Of a DNA stretch of 51,957 nucleotides, positions 41,457-49,602 are shown piece after piece. A model generated the notes under the pieces. It was given only the letters and a program-made list of their open reading frames with translations, searched no databases and had not been told where the DNA came from. The number at the start of each line of letters is the position of its first letter. Position 1 is the stretch's first letter. The position numbers and the translations under genes are program-made. The stretch is from NCBI GenBank assembly GCA_015065885.1, contig SVPJ01000013.1:1-51957 (forward strand), read 5' to 3'. This DNA comes from Oscillospiraceae bacterium. Lineage in GTDB: Bacteria > Bacillota > Clostridia > Oscillospirales > Acutalibacteraceae.

Positions 41457-42137
41457 TTATTTTGTCTCGCGAATCAAATAGCGGGGGATGCCGATGATGC
41501 GGCAGGCAGCCAATTCTTCACCCTCCAGCAGGCGCGGCTGATACATCGGGTTGACGGGCACCAGTCGCAACCAATTCTCGCCCGCGGCAAATTCCACCTT
41601 TTTCAAGGTAGCTTCTTCGGTGTTATACAGCACTAACGCGGTCTGCCCGCTGTATTCCAACGTGTCGGTCTTCAGCACCAGCACGGTGTCGCCGTCCAAA
41701 TACATCGGATACATACTGTCGCCGCACACCCGCAGCACAAAGAAATCCGATCGCGGCCGCCCGTGCAGGAAACTGACGGGGATGTCCACCGTGTCGCCGT
41801 CCCACACCTCCTGTGCCAAATGCTCGTAACCCGCTGCCACTTCACCGATAATGGGAAAAGTGACCACGTCATCGGTTACTTGCGGCAGGGGATAGGTAAG
41901 CGTGCGCGGTTGCATCTCATCGGTCTTGCCGAGCAACCACGCCACGTCCACCTGCAGTACCCGCGCCACCGATTCCAACACCGGCACCTTGATGTTTTCA
42001 ATCTTACCTTTTTCGTACCGCTGAATGGTCGAAAAGGCGACCGACACTTGATCGGCAATGTCTGCCAAGGTGTACCCCAACTGTTTGCGCCGTTGCTCCA
42101 TACGCGCCCCGATCTTGTATGCATCCCATTCTTTCAT
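41457..42137 (-). CDS. LexA-like repressor (XRE HTH + S24 peptidase)
   Basis: A 226-residue repressor with an N-terminal XRE helix-turn-helix (RRKQLGYTLADIADQVSVAFSTIQRYEKG, about residues 16-45) and a C-terminal S24 self-cleaving domain. The putative cleavage site is A102-G103 in GEVAAGYE, the serine S141 in CGDSMYPM, and the lysine near 179 in ATLKK. Such proteins resemble phage CI-type and LexA-type repressors that cleave on DNA damage. ATG 42137 has AAGGAG eight bases upstream; the extension to 42146 would use GTG. No phage genes are near, so it may be chromosomal. Confidence 0.88.
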   Translation of the reverse strand: MKEWDAYKIGARMEQRRKQLGYTLADIADQVSVAFSTIQRYEKGKIENIKVPVLESVARVLQVDVAWLLGKTDEMQPRTLTYPLPQVTDDVVTFPIIGEVAAGYEHLAQEVWDGDTVDIPVSFLHGRPRSDFFVLRVCGDSMYPMYLDGDTVLVLKTDTLEYSGQTALVLYNTEEATLKKVEFAAGENWLRLVPVNPMYQPRLLEGEELAACRIIGIPRYLIRETK

Positions 42138-42159
42138 TGCGATCACTCCTTACAAGGGT

Positions 42160-42188
42160 AGTATATCACAATATTTTGCATAATGCAA
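42160..42188 (-). promoter_or_regulatory. Promoter of the LexA-like gene with palindromic operator
   Basis: On the minus strand TTGCAT (42183-42188), 17 bases, TATACT (42160-42165). The plus-strand palindrome TTGCATAATGCAA (42176-42188) covers the -35 and part of the spacer, so it is a likely binding site, possibly for the repressor itself. Confidence 0.7.
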
Positions 42189-42226
42189 CATATTTTTTGC
42201 AAAAAGAATATTTCTTGGGAAATAGC

Positions 42227-42994
42227 TTAGAATTTCAAGTTCTCGCGCGCCGCTTTCAGTGACCGCAAGATCGGCTGCTCAAGGGTGTCCAGCGGTCCGT
42301 ATTCCTGCACACACAGATACATGCACACGCCGAGCGAGGGGCCGATCTGCCGCACGAACGGGTGGCAGGGGCCGTTCACCAAATACAAAAACGGACGGTC
42401 GAGTGTGCGGTGTAACTCTTGAATGGTGTGAATACACAGTGGCAGTTCGGTGCTCTCGTTTGTGCGGTTGACGATCTTGACGATGTCCGCCCCGCGTGCA
42501 CGGTGCTCAGCCGCAATGGTAAGTGTTTCTTCTACGCTCAGCACTTCAAGAGTGTGGGAGGACATCAACACCTCGCCACCGCGTCGGTGGATCTCGGCAA
42601 TCAGCTCTTTTTGCTTTTGGATGGCGGTGGGGGAATGGGTCAGTTCCAGATACGCGGTGTCGCGGTCGAACAGATTGCCCATGACGTCACAAAGGGTCGC
42701 ACCACAATCCAGTCCCAGTAAGAGTAGGTCGGCACATTCCTCGTCGGTCAGATCGACGCTGTTGCCGTAGCGGTAGGAGGTGATGTAGATGGGTTTGTCT
42801 TCGCATGCGGTAAAAATGGCCCGCAGATCGTTCGCCGTTCGATATTCTCGCTTCAACTTGCACAACTGCACACCCAACGCCTCGGCACCGTCTGCAAGAG
42901 AGGCGCGTATCTTGCGGATACATTCCGTCGGTGTTTCGCATTGGATCATGGCTGTCAGTAACGGTCGGTCATATTTTAAAAACGTTGGTTTCAT
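42227..42994 (-). CDS. Type I 3-dehydroquinate dehydratase-like (divergent)
   Basis: A 255-residue TIM-barrel protein similar to AroD. The catalytic histidine (MSSHTL) and Schiff-base lysine (ADIVKIVNR) are present, as is an arginine in PFVRQIG near the end. The substrate-binding pair usually seen as E-x-R in the second strand (EWR) reads QLCK here, and the FTFRS arginine region is ITSYRY. So the chemistry (lysine imine) is probably kept while the substrate may differ from dehydroquinate. It is translationally coupled to the SDR gene before it (TAATG) and may be part of a cyclic-polyol or quinate-like pathway. Confidence 0.7.
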   Translation of the reverse strand: MKPTFLKYDRPLLTAMIQCETPTECIRKIRASLADGAEALGVQLCKLKREYRTANDLRAIFTACEDKPIYITSYRYGNSVDLTDEECADLLLLGLDCGATLCDVMGNLFDRDTAYLELTHSPTAIQKQKELIAEIHRRGGEVLMSSHTLEVLSVEETLTIAAEHRARGADIVKIVNRTNESTELPLCIHTIQELHRTLDRPFLYLVNGPCHPFVRQIGPSLGVCMYLCVQEYGPLDTLEQPILRSLKAARENLKF

Positions 42995-43761
42995 TATCCA
43001 ATCCTCTGCATTCCTTCACGACCGCCGTCGATCATAATGTTGGTGGCGTTGATAAACGCACCGTAATCCGAGATGACGTACATCACAAGGTCGATGATCT
43101 CCTGCGGGTCGGCGGCGCGTCCCAACATCGTTTTCATGTTTGCCATCTGCGGGCGTGTCAGCACCGGGCCGGGGGAGACGCACACACAGCGCACGTTGTG
43201 CGGCGCACCGCACTGTGCCAACGCTTTGGTCAGGCCGTGCATAACGCCGCTTTTCGCCGTGGCGTACTCCACGCCCAGGCCATCCGCTTCCGCGCCGGTG
43301 ATGGAACCGATATTGACGATGATGCCGCTTTCTTGCGCGCACATCTGCTTCATTACCGCGTGACCAAAATACAGCTGCGCCCGCATATTGACGTCCAGCC
43401 CCCAGTCGTATATTTCGATCGGCACATCGGGGAAGTATGTTGCCTTCGCTTTGCACACACGTACGGCAGTGCCGCCCGCAAAGTTGCACACTACGTCAAT
43501 ACGGCCGAACTCCGCTACCGCACGGTCACGCGCCGCGCATACCTGCGCGTAGTCGCGCACGTCACACACAATACCGACGGCACGACCGTTCCCTTTTTGG
43601 TTGATCTCATTGACTTTTTCTTGCAGAACCTCTTCGTTGACATCGCACATGAGGACGTTCCCGCCCGATTCGGCAAAGCACTGCGCGAACAAAAGTCCCA
43701 TGCCGGATGCCGCCCCGGTGGAAATAGCGGCTTTGCCTGTGAAGTCGATGTTGAATACCAT
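42994..43761 (-). CDS. Short-chain dehydrogenase/reductase
   Basis: A 255-residue NAD(P)-dependent SDR. The dinucleotide motif is TGAASGMG at about residue 15, followed by CDVRD, NFAGG, the catalytic serine in GSITG, YATAK, and SPGPV. The aspartate at the end of strand two (MCDVNEE) suggests preference for NAD(H). The length is typical of classical SDRs. AAGGAGAG lies seven bases before the ATG. It is the first gene of a two-gene unit with the AroD-like gene and is divergent from an AraC regulator, which probably controls it. Confidence 0.85.
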   Translation of the reverse strand: MVFNIDFTGKAAISTGAASGMGLLFAQCFAESGGNVLMCDVNEEVLQEKVNEINQKGNGRAVGIVCDVRDYAQVCAARDRAVAEFGRIDVVCNFAGGTAVRVCKAKATYFPDVPIEIYDWGLDVNMRAQLYFGHAVMKQMCAQESGIIVNIGSITGAEADGLGVEYATAKSGVMHGLTKALAQCGAPHNVRCVCVSPGPVLTRPQMANMKTMLGRAADPQEIIDLVMYVISDYGAFINATNIMIDGGREGMQRIG

Positions 43762-43822
43762 AATATATCTCTCCTTATAATTTTTTCGACAACCGTCTAT
43801 GATAACGTTTTCTCCCGATTTT

Positions 43823-43851
43823 AGTATAAAAAACTTTTTACTGTGTGTAAA
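43823..43851 (-). promoter_or_regulatory. Promoter of the SDR-AroD-like operon
   Basis: On the minus strand TTTACA (43846-43851), 17 bases, TATACT (43823-43828). A TGATAACGTTTTCT near-palindrome (43800-43813) resembling a cre or LacI-type site lies just downstream of the -10, toward the SDR gene. Confidence 0.65.
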
Positions 43852-43903
43852 TCCGCAAAACCGATAATATTTATCTTTTTCGATGATGAAAATGAAAAAA
43901 GAC

Positions 43904-43932
43904 TTGAAAAATTTAACAAAATCGGTTATTGT
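43904..43932 (+). promoter_or_regulatory. Promoter of the AraC regulator
   Basis: TTGAAA (43904-43909), 17 bases, TATTGT (43927-43932). It is back-to-back with the SDR promoter; the start codon at 43950 leaves a leader of about 10 bases, so this is tentative. Confidence 0.4.
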
Positions 43933-43949
43933 GGAACCGGGAGGGAGAG

Positions 43950-44720
43950 ATGCGAATGCGATCGATATACGATTTGACGGTGATAAATATCCAAGATGTG
44001 ATTACCGTGTATTCCGAGAAAGGGGATCATACCGTGATCCGAAATCGTTCGTCCTACGGATTGTCCTTTGGTCAAAGCGGGCGGATCGAATACGAGCATA
44101 ACGGATGCCACTTTCTGTCCGAACCGGGAGTGGCACTCCTTCACCCGCAAGGGGCGACGTACCGTTTGTATCGGCGAGAGAGTGGGGAATTCCCGTTGAT
44201 CAATTTTTATCTTTACGGTGATGAACTTCCGCAAGAGTTCGTCGTATTTCGTTTGCGTGATCCTGCATGGTATCTCCGCGAGGTGGAAGAACTTAAGGAT
44301 CTGTGTCTGTTACCGCACAACCGTTTGCGGGTGATAGGGCGGTTGTATGGGATGCTGTATCGTCTCTATACCGAGGGACACGAGCAAAAAAGTACAATCT
44401 CCCCGTTGCTCGATTACATTGCCGCCCATTACGGCGATTCCTCCCTCGGCAATGACCGTCTGGCGGGACAGGTGGGTATTAGCGAGGTGTATATGCGTCA
44501 ACTGTTTCGTCGGGAGATCGGCATGTCGCCCAAGCAATATATCCAACATCTGCGCATACAAAAGGCAAAGCAATTGCTTGAAGAAGGACACGCATCGGTG
44601 ACCGAGATCGCACAGCGGTGCGGCTTTTCGGCTATCTACCCGTTTTGTCGCGCATTTAAAACTGCTACGGGAGAGACACCGACGGACTATCGACGCCACA
44701 GTCGATATTACCTGCTATAA
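43950..44720 (+). CDS. AraC family transcriptional regulator
   Basis: A 256-residue regulator. The N-terminal half is a cupin-like ligand-binding segment (GVALLHPQGATYRLY, LINFYLYG). The C-terminal half has the double helix-turn-helix of AraC (LGNDRLAGQVGISEVYMRQLFRREIG, then VTEIAQRCGFSAIYPFCRAFKTATG). It is divergent from the SDR/AroD-like genes and likely controls them in response to a small molecule. GGAGGG lies 4-5 bases before ATG 43950; ATG 43956 is also possible. A strong terminator separates it from glgB. Confidence 0.88.
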   Translation: MRMRSIYDLTVINIQDVITVYSEKGDHTVIRNRSSYGLSFGQSGRIEYEHNGCHFLSEPGVALLHPQGATYRLYRRESGEFPLINFYLYGDELPQEFVVFRLRDPAWYLREVEELKDLCLLPHNRLRVIGRLYGMLYRLYTEGHEQKSTISPLLDYIAAHYGDSSLGNDRLAGQVGISEVYMRQLFRREIGMSPKQYIQHLRIQKAKQLLEEGHASVTEIAQRCGFSAIYPFCRAFKTATGETPTDYRRHSRYYLL

Positions 44721-44760
44721 AAAGGCACACGGAAGATTGGCAGTCTTCCGTGTGCCTTTT
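44720..44760. terminator. Bidirectional terminator
   Basis: A 17-bp perfect stem (44720-44736 / 44744-44760) of AAAAGGCACACGGAAGA with a 7-base loop, between convergent araC-type and glgB genes. Confidence 0.9.
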
Positions 44761-44765
44761 GACGT

Positions 44766-46745
44766 TTATACTTTTTTCAGCACCACGGCGGTGCGGGCGG
44801 GGAGGTAGAGATAAAACCCGTTGTCACCCTCGTGACATTCGGGGGTGTAGCGATACGCCGTATCCACACGTCCGAAACCGCCGAATGCGGCATCGTCGGT
44901 GGTGAGTATTGCACGGTAGGTTTCGGGGGCGTTCAACGGGATCCATAGCTTGTCTTCCGAACGGGTGGGGTGGAAGTTGAAAGCGAAGATCACGCCGCCT
45001 TTTTGATAGACCATTAAATTGTGATCGTTGTGTGTCCAAAGCAATTTTGCGGGTTTCGTGAGTAATCGTTCCCGTTTGAGCAGTGCGATCATCGCACGGT
45101 CAAACGCTTCCAACTGCCCGTACCGCAGTAGATCGTTGTCCGCAAGACTCCACTGGCGGCGGCAGTAGTGGTAACTCCAGCCGTTGCCTTCGCGGGGAAA
45201 GTCGATCCATTCGGGATGACCGAATTCGTTGCCCATGAAATTGAGATACCCTTCACCGGCGAGGGTAGAGGTCACCAAACGGATCATTTTATGAAGCGCC
45301 ATACCGCGGTCGATCACGGTACTTTGACTCTCTTTGTTCATTGCGGTGTACATTTCGGCGTCGCACAGGCGGAACATAATGGTCTTATCGCCCACCAGCG
45401 CTTGATCGTGCGATTCGCAGTAACCCACCGTCTTTTCCTTGGGGCGGCGGGAAGTGAGTTCGTACCAGAGCGTTCCCATGTCCCACGCTTCGTCCTCCCG
45501 CTCTTTTAACCACTTGATCCATAAGTCGGGCACGCCCATCGAAAGTCGAAAATCAAACCCGATACCGCCGTCCTTGATGGGCAGACACATCCCCGGCATA
45601 CCCGACATATCCTCTGCCACGGTGACGGCGCGGGGATTCAGCGTGTGAATGAGTTCGTTCGCAAGTTGCAGATAGGTGATCGCTTCGAGATCGGTATTGG
45701 GTGAGAAGTACATACCATAATTGGTAAACGCACTGCCCAGCCCGTGGTCGTGATACAGCATAGAGGTCACGCCGTCGAAACGAAACCCGTCGAAGTGGAA
45801 GATCTCCATCCAGTATTTCAAATTGGAGAGAAGGAAGTGCAACACCTCGTTTTTGCCGTAGTTGAACAGTTTGGTGCCCCAGGCAGGATGCTCGCCCCGT
45901 GCGCCTTCATGGAAAAATTGATATTGTGTGCCGTCGAAAGCGGCCAACCCTTCGGCGGTGTTGCCAACGGCGTGTGAATGCACCACGTCGAGCAGCACGG
46001 TGATCCCCATCTTGTGGGCGGTGTTGACGAGTTCTTTCAGTTCCCGTCCCGTACCGTAGCGGGAGGAGGGGGCGAAGAAGTTGGATACCTGATACCCGAA
46101 CGAGCCGTAATACGGATGTTCCATCACCGCCATGATCTGAATGGTGTTGTATCCGAGCTTTTTGATGCGGGGGAGAATACGTGCGGTAAAGTCGCGATAA
46201 CGGCCCACCTCATACGCCTCTTGCGCCATGCCGACATGACATTCGTAAATGAGCGGTGTTTTGGCGGGACGGAAATCGGCGTCGCTCCATTGAAAACCGT
46301 CCCACAGCACGTCGTCCACTTCGGCGCACCACAGATAGGTCACGGGGTCTTGCACCACGCGTGTGGCGTGGGTGGGGACGCGTCGCAACACCTCGCCGCC
46401 GTGGTGAACGACGGCTTGTACCTTTTGTCCCACCTGCAGGGCGTCTGCGGGAAGCGTCACTTCGAACACGCCGTTTTCGAGTGCTGCCATCGGGCAAGCG
46501 GTGATATCCCACCCGTTAAAGTCACCTGTGAAAAACATCGCCTCTGCGGCGGGTGCCCATTCACGGTACACCCAACCGTCCGTCGTTTTATGAATACCGA
46601 AATAGAGGTGGCTGTTGGCAAACGAGACGAGGTCGCCGTCCCCCAACAGTTCTTCGCGTTTTTTAAGGTAACCGTCCATGCGCCGTGCAATATCGTCTTT
46701 GTGCGCTTTCAAATAGGGGTCGATCTTCAAAATACGATAGGTCAT
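44766..46745 (-). CDS. glgB: 1,4-alpha-glucan branching enzyme, eukaryotic-like type
   Basis: A 659-residue GH13 enzyme that makes alpha-1,6 branches in glycogen. An N-terminal CBM48 domain (REWAPAAEAMFFTGDFNGW) precedes the barrel with DVVHSHAV, the nucleophile in GFRFDGVTSMLYHDHG, the acid/base in VAEDMSGMP, and the aspartate in ESHDQALVG. These segments match the eukaryotic-like subgroup (GH13_8) more than the E. coli-type GlgB. GGGGAGG lies six bases before the ATG; the long open frame beyond it is antisense to the MFS gene. No other glycogen genes are adjacent. Confidence 0.92.
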   Translation of the reverse strand: MTYRILKIDPYLKAHKDDIARRMDGYLKKREELLGDGDLVSFANSHLYFGIHKTTDGWVYREWAPAAEAMFFTGDFNGWDITACPMAALENGVFEVTLPADALQVGQKVQAVVHHGGEVLRRVPTHATRVVQDPVTYLWCAEVDDVLWDGFQWSDADFRPAKTPLIYECHVGMAQEAYEVGRYRDFTARILPRIKKLGYNTIQIMAVMEHPYYGSFGYQVSNFFAPSSRYGTGRELKELVNTAHKMGITVLLDVVHSHAVGNTAEGLAAFDGTQYQFFHEGARGEHPAWGTKLFNYGKNEVLHFLLSNLKYWMEIFHFDGFRFDGVTSMLYHDHGLGSAFTNYGMYFSPNTDLEAITYLQLANELIHTLNPRAVTVAEDMSGMPGMCLPIKDGGIGFDFRLSMGVPDLWIKWLKEREDEAWDMGTLWYELTSRRPKEKTVGYCESHDQALVGDKTIMFRLCDAEMYTAMNKESQSTVIDRGMALHKMIRLVTSTLAGEGYLNFMGNEFGHPEWIDFPREGNGWSYHYCRRQWSLADNDLLRYGQLEAFDRAMIALLKRERLLTKPAKLLWTHNDHNLMVYQKGGVIFAFNFHPTRSEDKLWIPLNAPETYRAILTTDDAAFGGFGRVDTAYRYTPECHEGDNGFYLYLPARTAVVLKKV

Positions 46746-46767
46746 ACGCCGCCTCCCCAAAAAACAA

Positions 46768-46797
46768 AATAGCCGAGGAACACCGTCCTCGGCTATT
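46768..46797 (-). terminator. Terminator of the MFS transporter gene
   Basis: A 12-bp stem AATAGCCGAGGA (46768-46779 / 46786-46797) with a 6-base loop, followed on the minus strand by TTGTTTTTTGG. It lies directly before glgB on the same strand. Confidence 0.85.
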
Positions 46798-46826
46798 AGT
46801 ATACCACAATTCCGTGTCGAAATCAA
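46798..46826 (-). promoter_or_regulatory. Promoter of glgB
   Basis: On the minus strand TTGATT (46821-46826), 17 bases, TATACT (46798-46803). The -10 abuts the MFS terminator stem, so the glgB transcript would start inside that hairpin. Confidence 0.55.
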
Positions 46827-48025
46827 TGGGTTTGTGACCGTTTCCACAGCGGAACGCAAAGCAGAGTCACGGCCGTACCCGCAACTCCAACCCACAGCCA
46901 CGTGGTAAGGGTGGCAGACCAGCCTGCATTTTCCGCGATCAGCGGGAATGCGTAGGTAGAAAGCGCACTGCCGACGTAGGTGCAGGCGTTCAGCACGCCC
47001 GACACGGTGGAGACATTGTTTCCTTTGGCCATCAACGGCGGCACGATACACACGAGCAACAGATTGGCGCCGTGCATACACCCGTTGAGCAGGGCGGAGA
47101 AAAGGACCGATACGGTGGCGTTGGTCGAAGAGAAGAACACCAGCATCAACGAAGACAACGTGCCGACCGCAAAAATTATGCCGGTGCAGACAGGGGGACA
47201 GGTGAACACTTTGCGGTACAACAGCCCCGCAAGATAATGCATCACCATACCGAACAGCGGCAGCAGCACACCCGTGAGAATGGCGATCGCTTCGCCGATG
47301 TGATAGGTTTCGGAAATGTAGGAAGGTGTCCACGTAGTCACACCGTCACGCAGGATGCCTTGCAAAACAATGGAGAGCATAACCAATATGCCGAGCAACG
47401 AAAAGAGTGGGTGCTTGCCTGCAATTGATGCGGGCGTGTCGCTTTTCACGGTGGTGGCCATTGAAATCGTAGGGCACAGACGCCACCACAGCAACAACCC
47501 CACGACACCGAACGCGGCAGAAACCCAAAATACGCACCGCCAGCCGCTCATCACGATGAGCGCAGGGGAGAGCAGGTACACCGCAATGGTGCCCAGCGAG
47601 CCGCCCCACGACACTTTGATACAGTCGCGGGCGTACTCTTCGTGGGTCAGTAAGGAGGTGAGCAACTTTACGATCGGCGGCCACATGAAGGATTGTGCAA
47701 ATCCGTTGACGCACCACACGGCGGTCATCACGGCCGACGAGGTGCAAAACGGCAACAGCAGATTCATGCAAACGGTCGTAACCAGACCGAGCGAAACCAG
47801 TGTTTTTGGCTGATAACGGTCACCGAAGATACCGCTTATGATCTGTCCCGCACCGTAGGTGATGAAACTGCCCGTAAGCGCCGCCGACAACGCGGACTTT
47901 GAAAGTCCCGTGTCCGCCACCATTTCGGCGATGATCGCACCGTAGTTGATGCGGGTGACGTAACTGATAAAATAAATGAACGCGCACAAATACACCGTGC
48001 GTTTTAAGGAAAGGCGTGTGTTCAT
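46823..48025 (-). CDS. MFS transporter, OPA (organophosphate:phosphate antiporter)-like
   Basis: A 400-residue membrane protein with about twelve helices. The opening YLCAFIYFISYVTRINYGAIIAEM and the GQIISGIFGDRYQPK loop match the OPA family (glycerol-3-phosphate, hexose-phosphate or phosphoglycerate/phosphate antiporters), as does FAQSFMWPPIVKLL. The arginine in TRINYG equals a phosphate-binding residue of GlpT. The start is ATG 48025 with AAGGAGAT upstream; the frame to 48070 crosses the promoter. Substrate is not fixed. It has its own promoter with a perfect palindrome in the spacer. Confidence 0.82.
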   Translation of the reverse strand: MNTRLSLKRTVYLCAFIYFISYVTRINYGAIIAEMVADTGLSKSALSAALTGSFITYGAGQIISGIFGDRYQPKTLVSLGLVTTVCMNLLLPFCTSSAVMTAVWCVNGFAQSFMWPPIVKLLTSLLTHEEYARDCIKVSWGGSLGTIAVYLLSPALIVMSGWRCVFWVSAAFGVVGLLLWWRLCPTISMATTVKSDTPASIAGKHPLFSLLGILVMLSIVLQGILRDGVTTWTPSYISETYHIGEAIAILTGVLLPLFGMVMHYLAGLLYRKVFTCPPVCTGIIFAVGTLSSLMLVFFSSTNATVSVLFSALLNGCMHGANLLLVCIVPPLMAKGNNVSTVSGVLNACTYVGSALSTYAFPLIAENAGWSATLTTWLWVGVAGTAVTLLCVPLWKRSQTH

Positions 48026-48070
48026 TGCGGGATCTCCTTCGGGTCTAACCACTCGTTTTGACATTTTCAC

Positions 48071-48098
48071 AGTATATCACACGTGTGAAAAAAGTCAA
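48071..48098 (-). promoter_or_regulatory. MFS promoter with palindromic operator
   Basis: On the minus strand TTGACT (48093-48098), 16 bases, TATACT (48071-48076). The 12-bp perfect palindrome TCACACGTGTGA (48077-48088) fills most of the spacer next to the -10, a classic repressor position. Confidence 0.75.
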
Positions 48099-48106
48099 TG
48101 ATAAAA

Positions 48107-48135
48107 CCGGTCGAGCAAAAAATTTGCTCGACCGG
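48107..48135 (-). terminator. Terminator of the nuclease operon
   Basis: A 13-bp stem CCGGTCGAGCAAA (48107-48119 / 48123-48135) with a 3-base loop, followed on the minus strand by TTTTATCATTGACTTTTTT. It sits directly before the MFS promoter. Confidence 0.85.
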
Positions 48136-48143
48136 AAAAGATG

Positions 48144-49187
48144 TCAGAAACAGTTGTCGCAGGTGGTGTATCCCTGCTTTAGCAGATCGTCTACCGTGCC
48201 GTGAAATTCCTGTTTGTTCGACGGAGTTATGTCCTTGACGGAAGAGCAAGTCGGGCGGTGGATCTTCTTTGTGTTGGTGTTCAGCACGTAAGCGACAGTG
48301 ACGGCATCGGTGGTCGTATCGGTTGCTTCGGCACTCTCGCCGTTGGCGTAATCGATCGTTACACGGGGTTGCACGTTGTAGCAAAACACGTTAAAGCACA
48401 CGCCCTCGCCGCCGTCTTCCACCGAATACGCTTCGATCTGCACGCCGCGTGCCAGCAACTCGTCCTTCACAAACCACGGGGTGACACGGTACATCACGTG
48501 GTTATCGGTTTCTTTGATATAGTCCGCCACCATGTTCTCAAACGGAAGCATACCGTCCACGTTAAAATACCGTGTACCGGTGATCAAATTTTGCGGATTG
48601 GCGTTTTCCCCCGAAAGTTGCCAGCCGATCAAGTGACAGCGGTTATAGAGATACTTGCCGTCCACGTGGTCGTATTTCGCTTGATTCCATCCCGACGGTT
48701 TCACGTTGCCGATCTCGCCGCGCTCGCCGGTCGGCATCAGTTCCCGTCCGCAACACGCCAGTGCCGCACCGCACCGCCCCAGCGAGTCGAGTTTGCTGTA
48801 AAGTTCAAATGCTTGCGTGGTGATATCGGCCGCAGCAAAATACGGCTTGCCGTCCTGAACGATCGAAAAGGTATCCCCCGAAAAGGCGGGAATGTCCTCC
48901 CACGCGGCAGGGCGTTTGCTTAACGTTTCGCTGACGATCGGTGCGGCGGTGGTTGTCGTTGTTGTTGCGGTGGTAGAGGTGGTCGTTACGGTCGTATCCG
49001 CCGTCACCGTCGTGACCGCGTCGGCAGTTGTGGTCTCTTTGGCGGTCGTTGTAGCGGCAAAAGCCGTTGTGGTAACGGTAGTTACCGTCGTTGTTGTTGC
49101 CGCCGTATCCTCAGGGGTGGGAGATACGGTGCAGCCGCAGAGCAATACGAGCAGTGCCAGCGACAGGGCAATAAAACGCAGTTTCAT
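48144..49187 (-). CDS. Lipoprotein DNA/RNA non-specific endonuclease
   Basis: A 347-residue exported nuclease. The signal (LALLVLLCGC) has a lipobox before C19. A threonine-rich low-complexity linker runs from about residue 25 to 85. The nuclease domain has YNRCHLIGWQLSGENANPQNLITG, containing the catalytic His and metal-binding Asn of the DNA/RNA non-specific endonuclease (EndA-like) fold. A C-terminal module of about 50 residues has HRPTCSSVKDI and CDNC, a small zinc-binding-like unit. ATG 49187 has AAAGGAG eight bases upstream and overlaps the gene before it as ATGA. It may digest extracellular DNA for nutrients. Confidence 0.88.
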   Translation of the reverse strand: MKLRFIALSLALLVLLCGCTVSPTPEDTAATTTTVTTVTTTAFAATTTAKETTTADAVTTVTADTTVTTTSTTATTTTTTAAPIVSETLSKRPAAWEDIPAFSGDTFSIVQDGKPYFAAADITTQAFELYSKLDSLGRCGAALACCGRELMPTGERGEIGNVKPSGWNQAKYDHVDGKYLYNRCHLIGWQLSGENANPQNLITGTRYFNVDGMLPFENMVADYIKETDNHVMYRVTPWFVKDELLARGVQIEAYSVEDGGEGVCFNVFCYNVQPRVTIDYANGESAEATDTTTDAVTVAYVLNTNTKKIHRPTCSSVKDITPSNKQEFHGTVDDLLKQGYTTCDNCF

Positions 49188-49597
49188 CGGTCTCGCTCCT
49201 TTGTGTAGATGCTTTCGGTGATCTTTTCGTGCGAATGTCCTGCAAAGTCGGTCTCTGCGGCCAGCACGAAGCCCGCCGACGCAAGGTCGACGTCCCACGT
49301 GACGTCGGCGGGGTAGTGGCGGTTCCAGTTGTAAAGAATAACGCCTTTACACGCAGAAAGGTCAAACTCTTTGTCTTCCACGAAGCAATAGTCGTCTTCG
49401 CCCGCTTTTTGCAGGTAGTTGTCGTCTGCGATGAACCCACCGCCTTCAGTGAATTGCCCCGCGGAGTAGTTGCTCATCCACAAGGTATGCCCCGCAGTGA
49501 GTGACAACATGCGTTCGCGTAAGGCGCGGTCTTGACTTTGACGGCGTCGAAGGAACAGGCGTCCGCCGCGCTCGTCAATGCAGAAGATGTAGTACAT
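49184..49597 (-). CDS. Hypothetical protein (137 aa)
   Basis: Not recognised. It starts MYYIFCIDERGG and has a conserved-looking basic segment LFLRRRQSQDRALRERM, then aromatic stretches (LWMSNYSAGQF, VILYNWNRHYPADVTWDVDL) and ends EKITESIYTKERDR. It has no signal peptide or membrane segment, so it is probably cytosolic. ATG 49597 has GAGGTGA seven bases upstream; this site overlaps the stop of a small upstream frame. Its stop overlaps the nuclease start as ATGA, so the two are tightly coupled. A role with the nuclease, for example in expression control, is only a guess. Confidence 0.65.
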   Translation of the reverse strand: MYYIFCIDERGGRLFLRRRQSQDRALRERMLSLTAGHTLWMSNYSAGQFTEGGGFIADDNYLQKAGEDDYCFVEDKEFDLSACKGVILYNWNRHYPADVTWDVDLASAGFVLAAETDFAGHSHEKITESIYTKERDR

Positions 49598-49602
49598 GAT
49601 GG

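Noticed and set aside
44766-47333. An 855-codon glgB frame.
   Set aside because: The extra N-terminal part is antisense-like sequence over the MFS gene; a strong ribosome site and the family N-terminus are at 46745.
48892-49221. A valine-rich plus-strand frame.
   Set aside because: It is the reverse reading of the threonine-rich linker of the nuclease lipoprotein.
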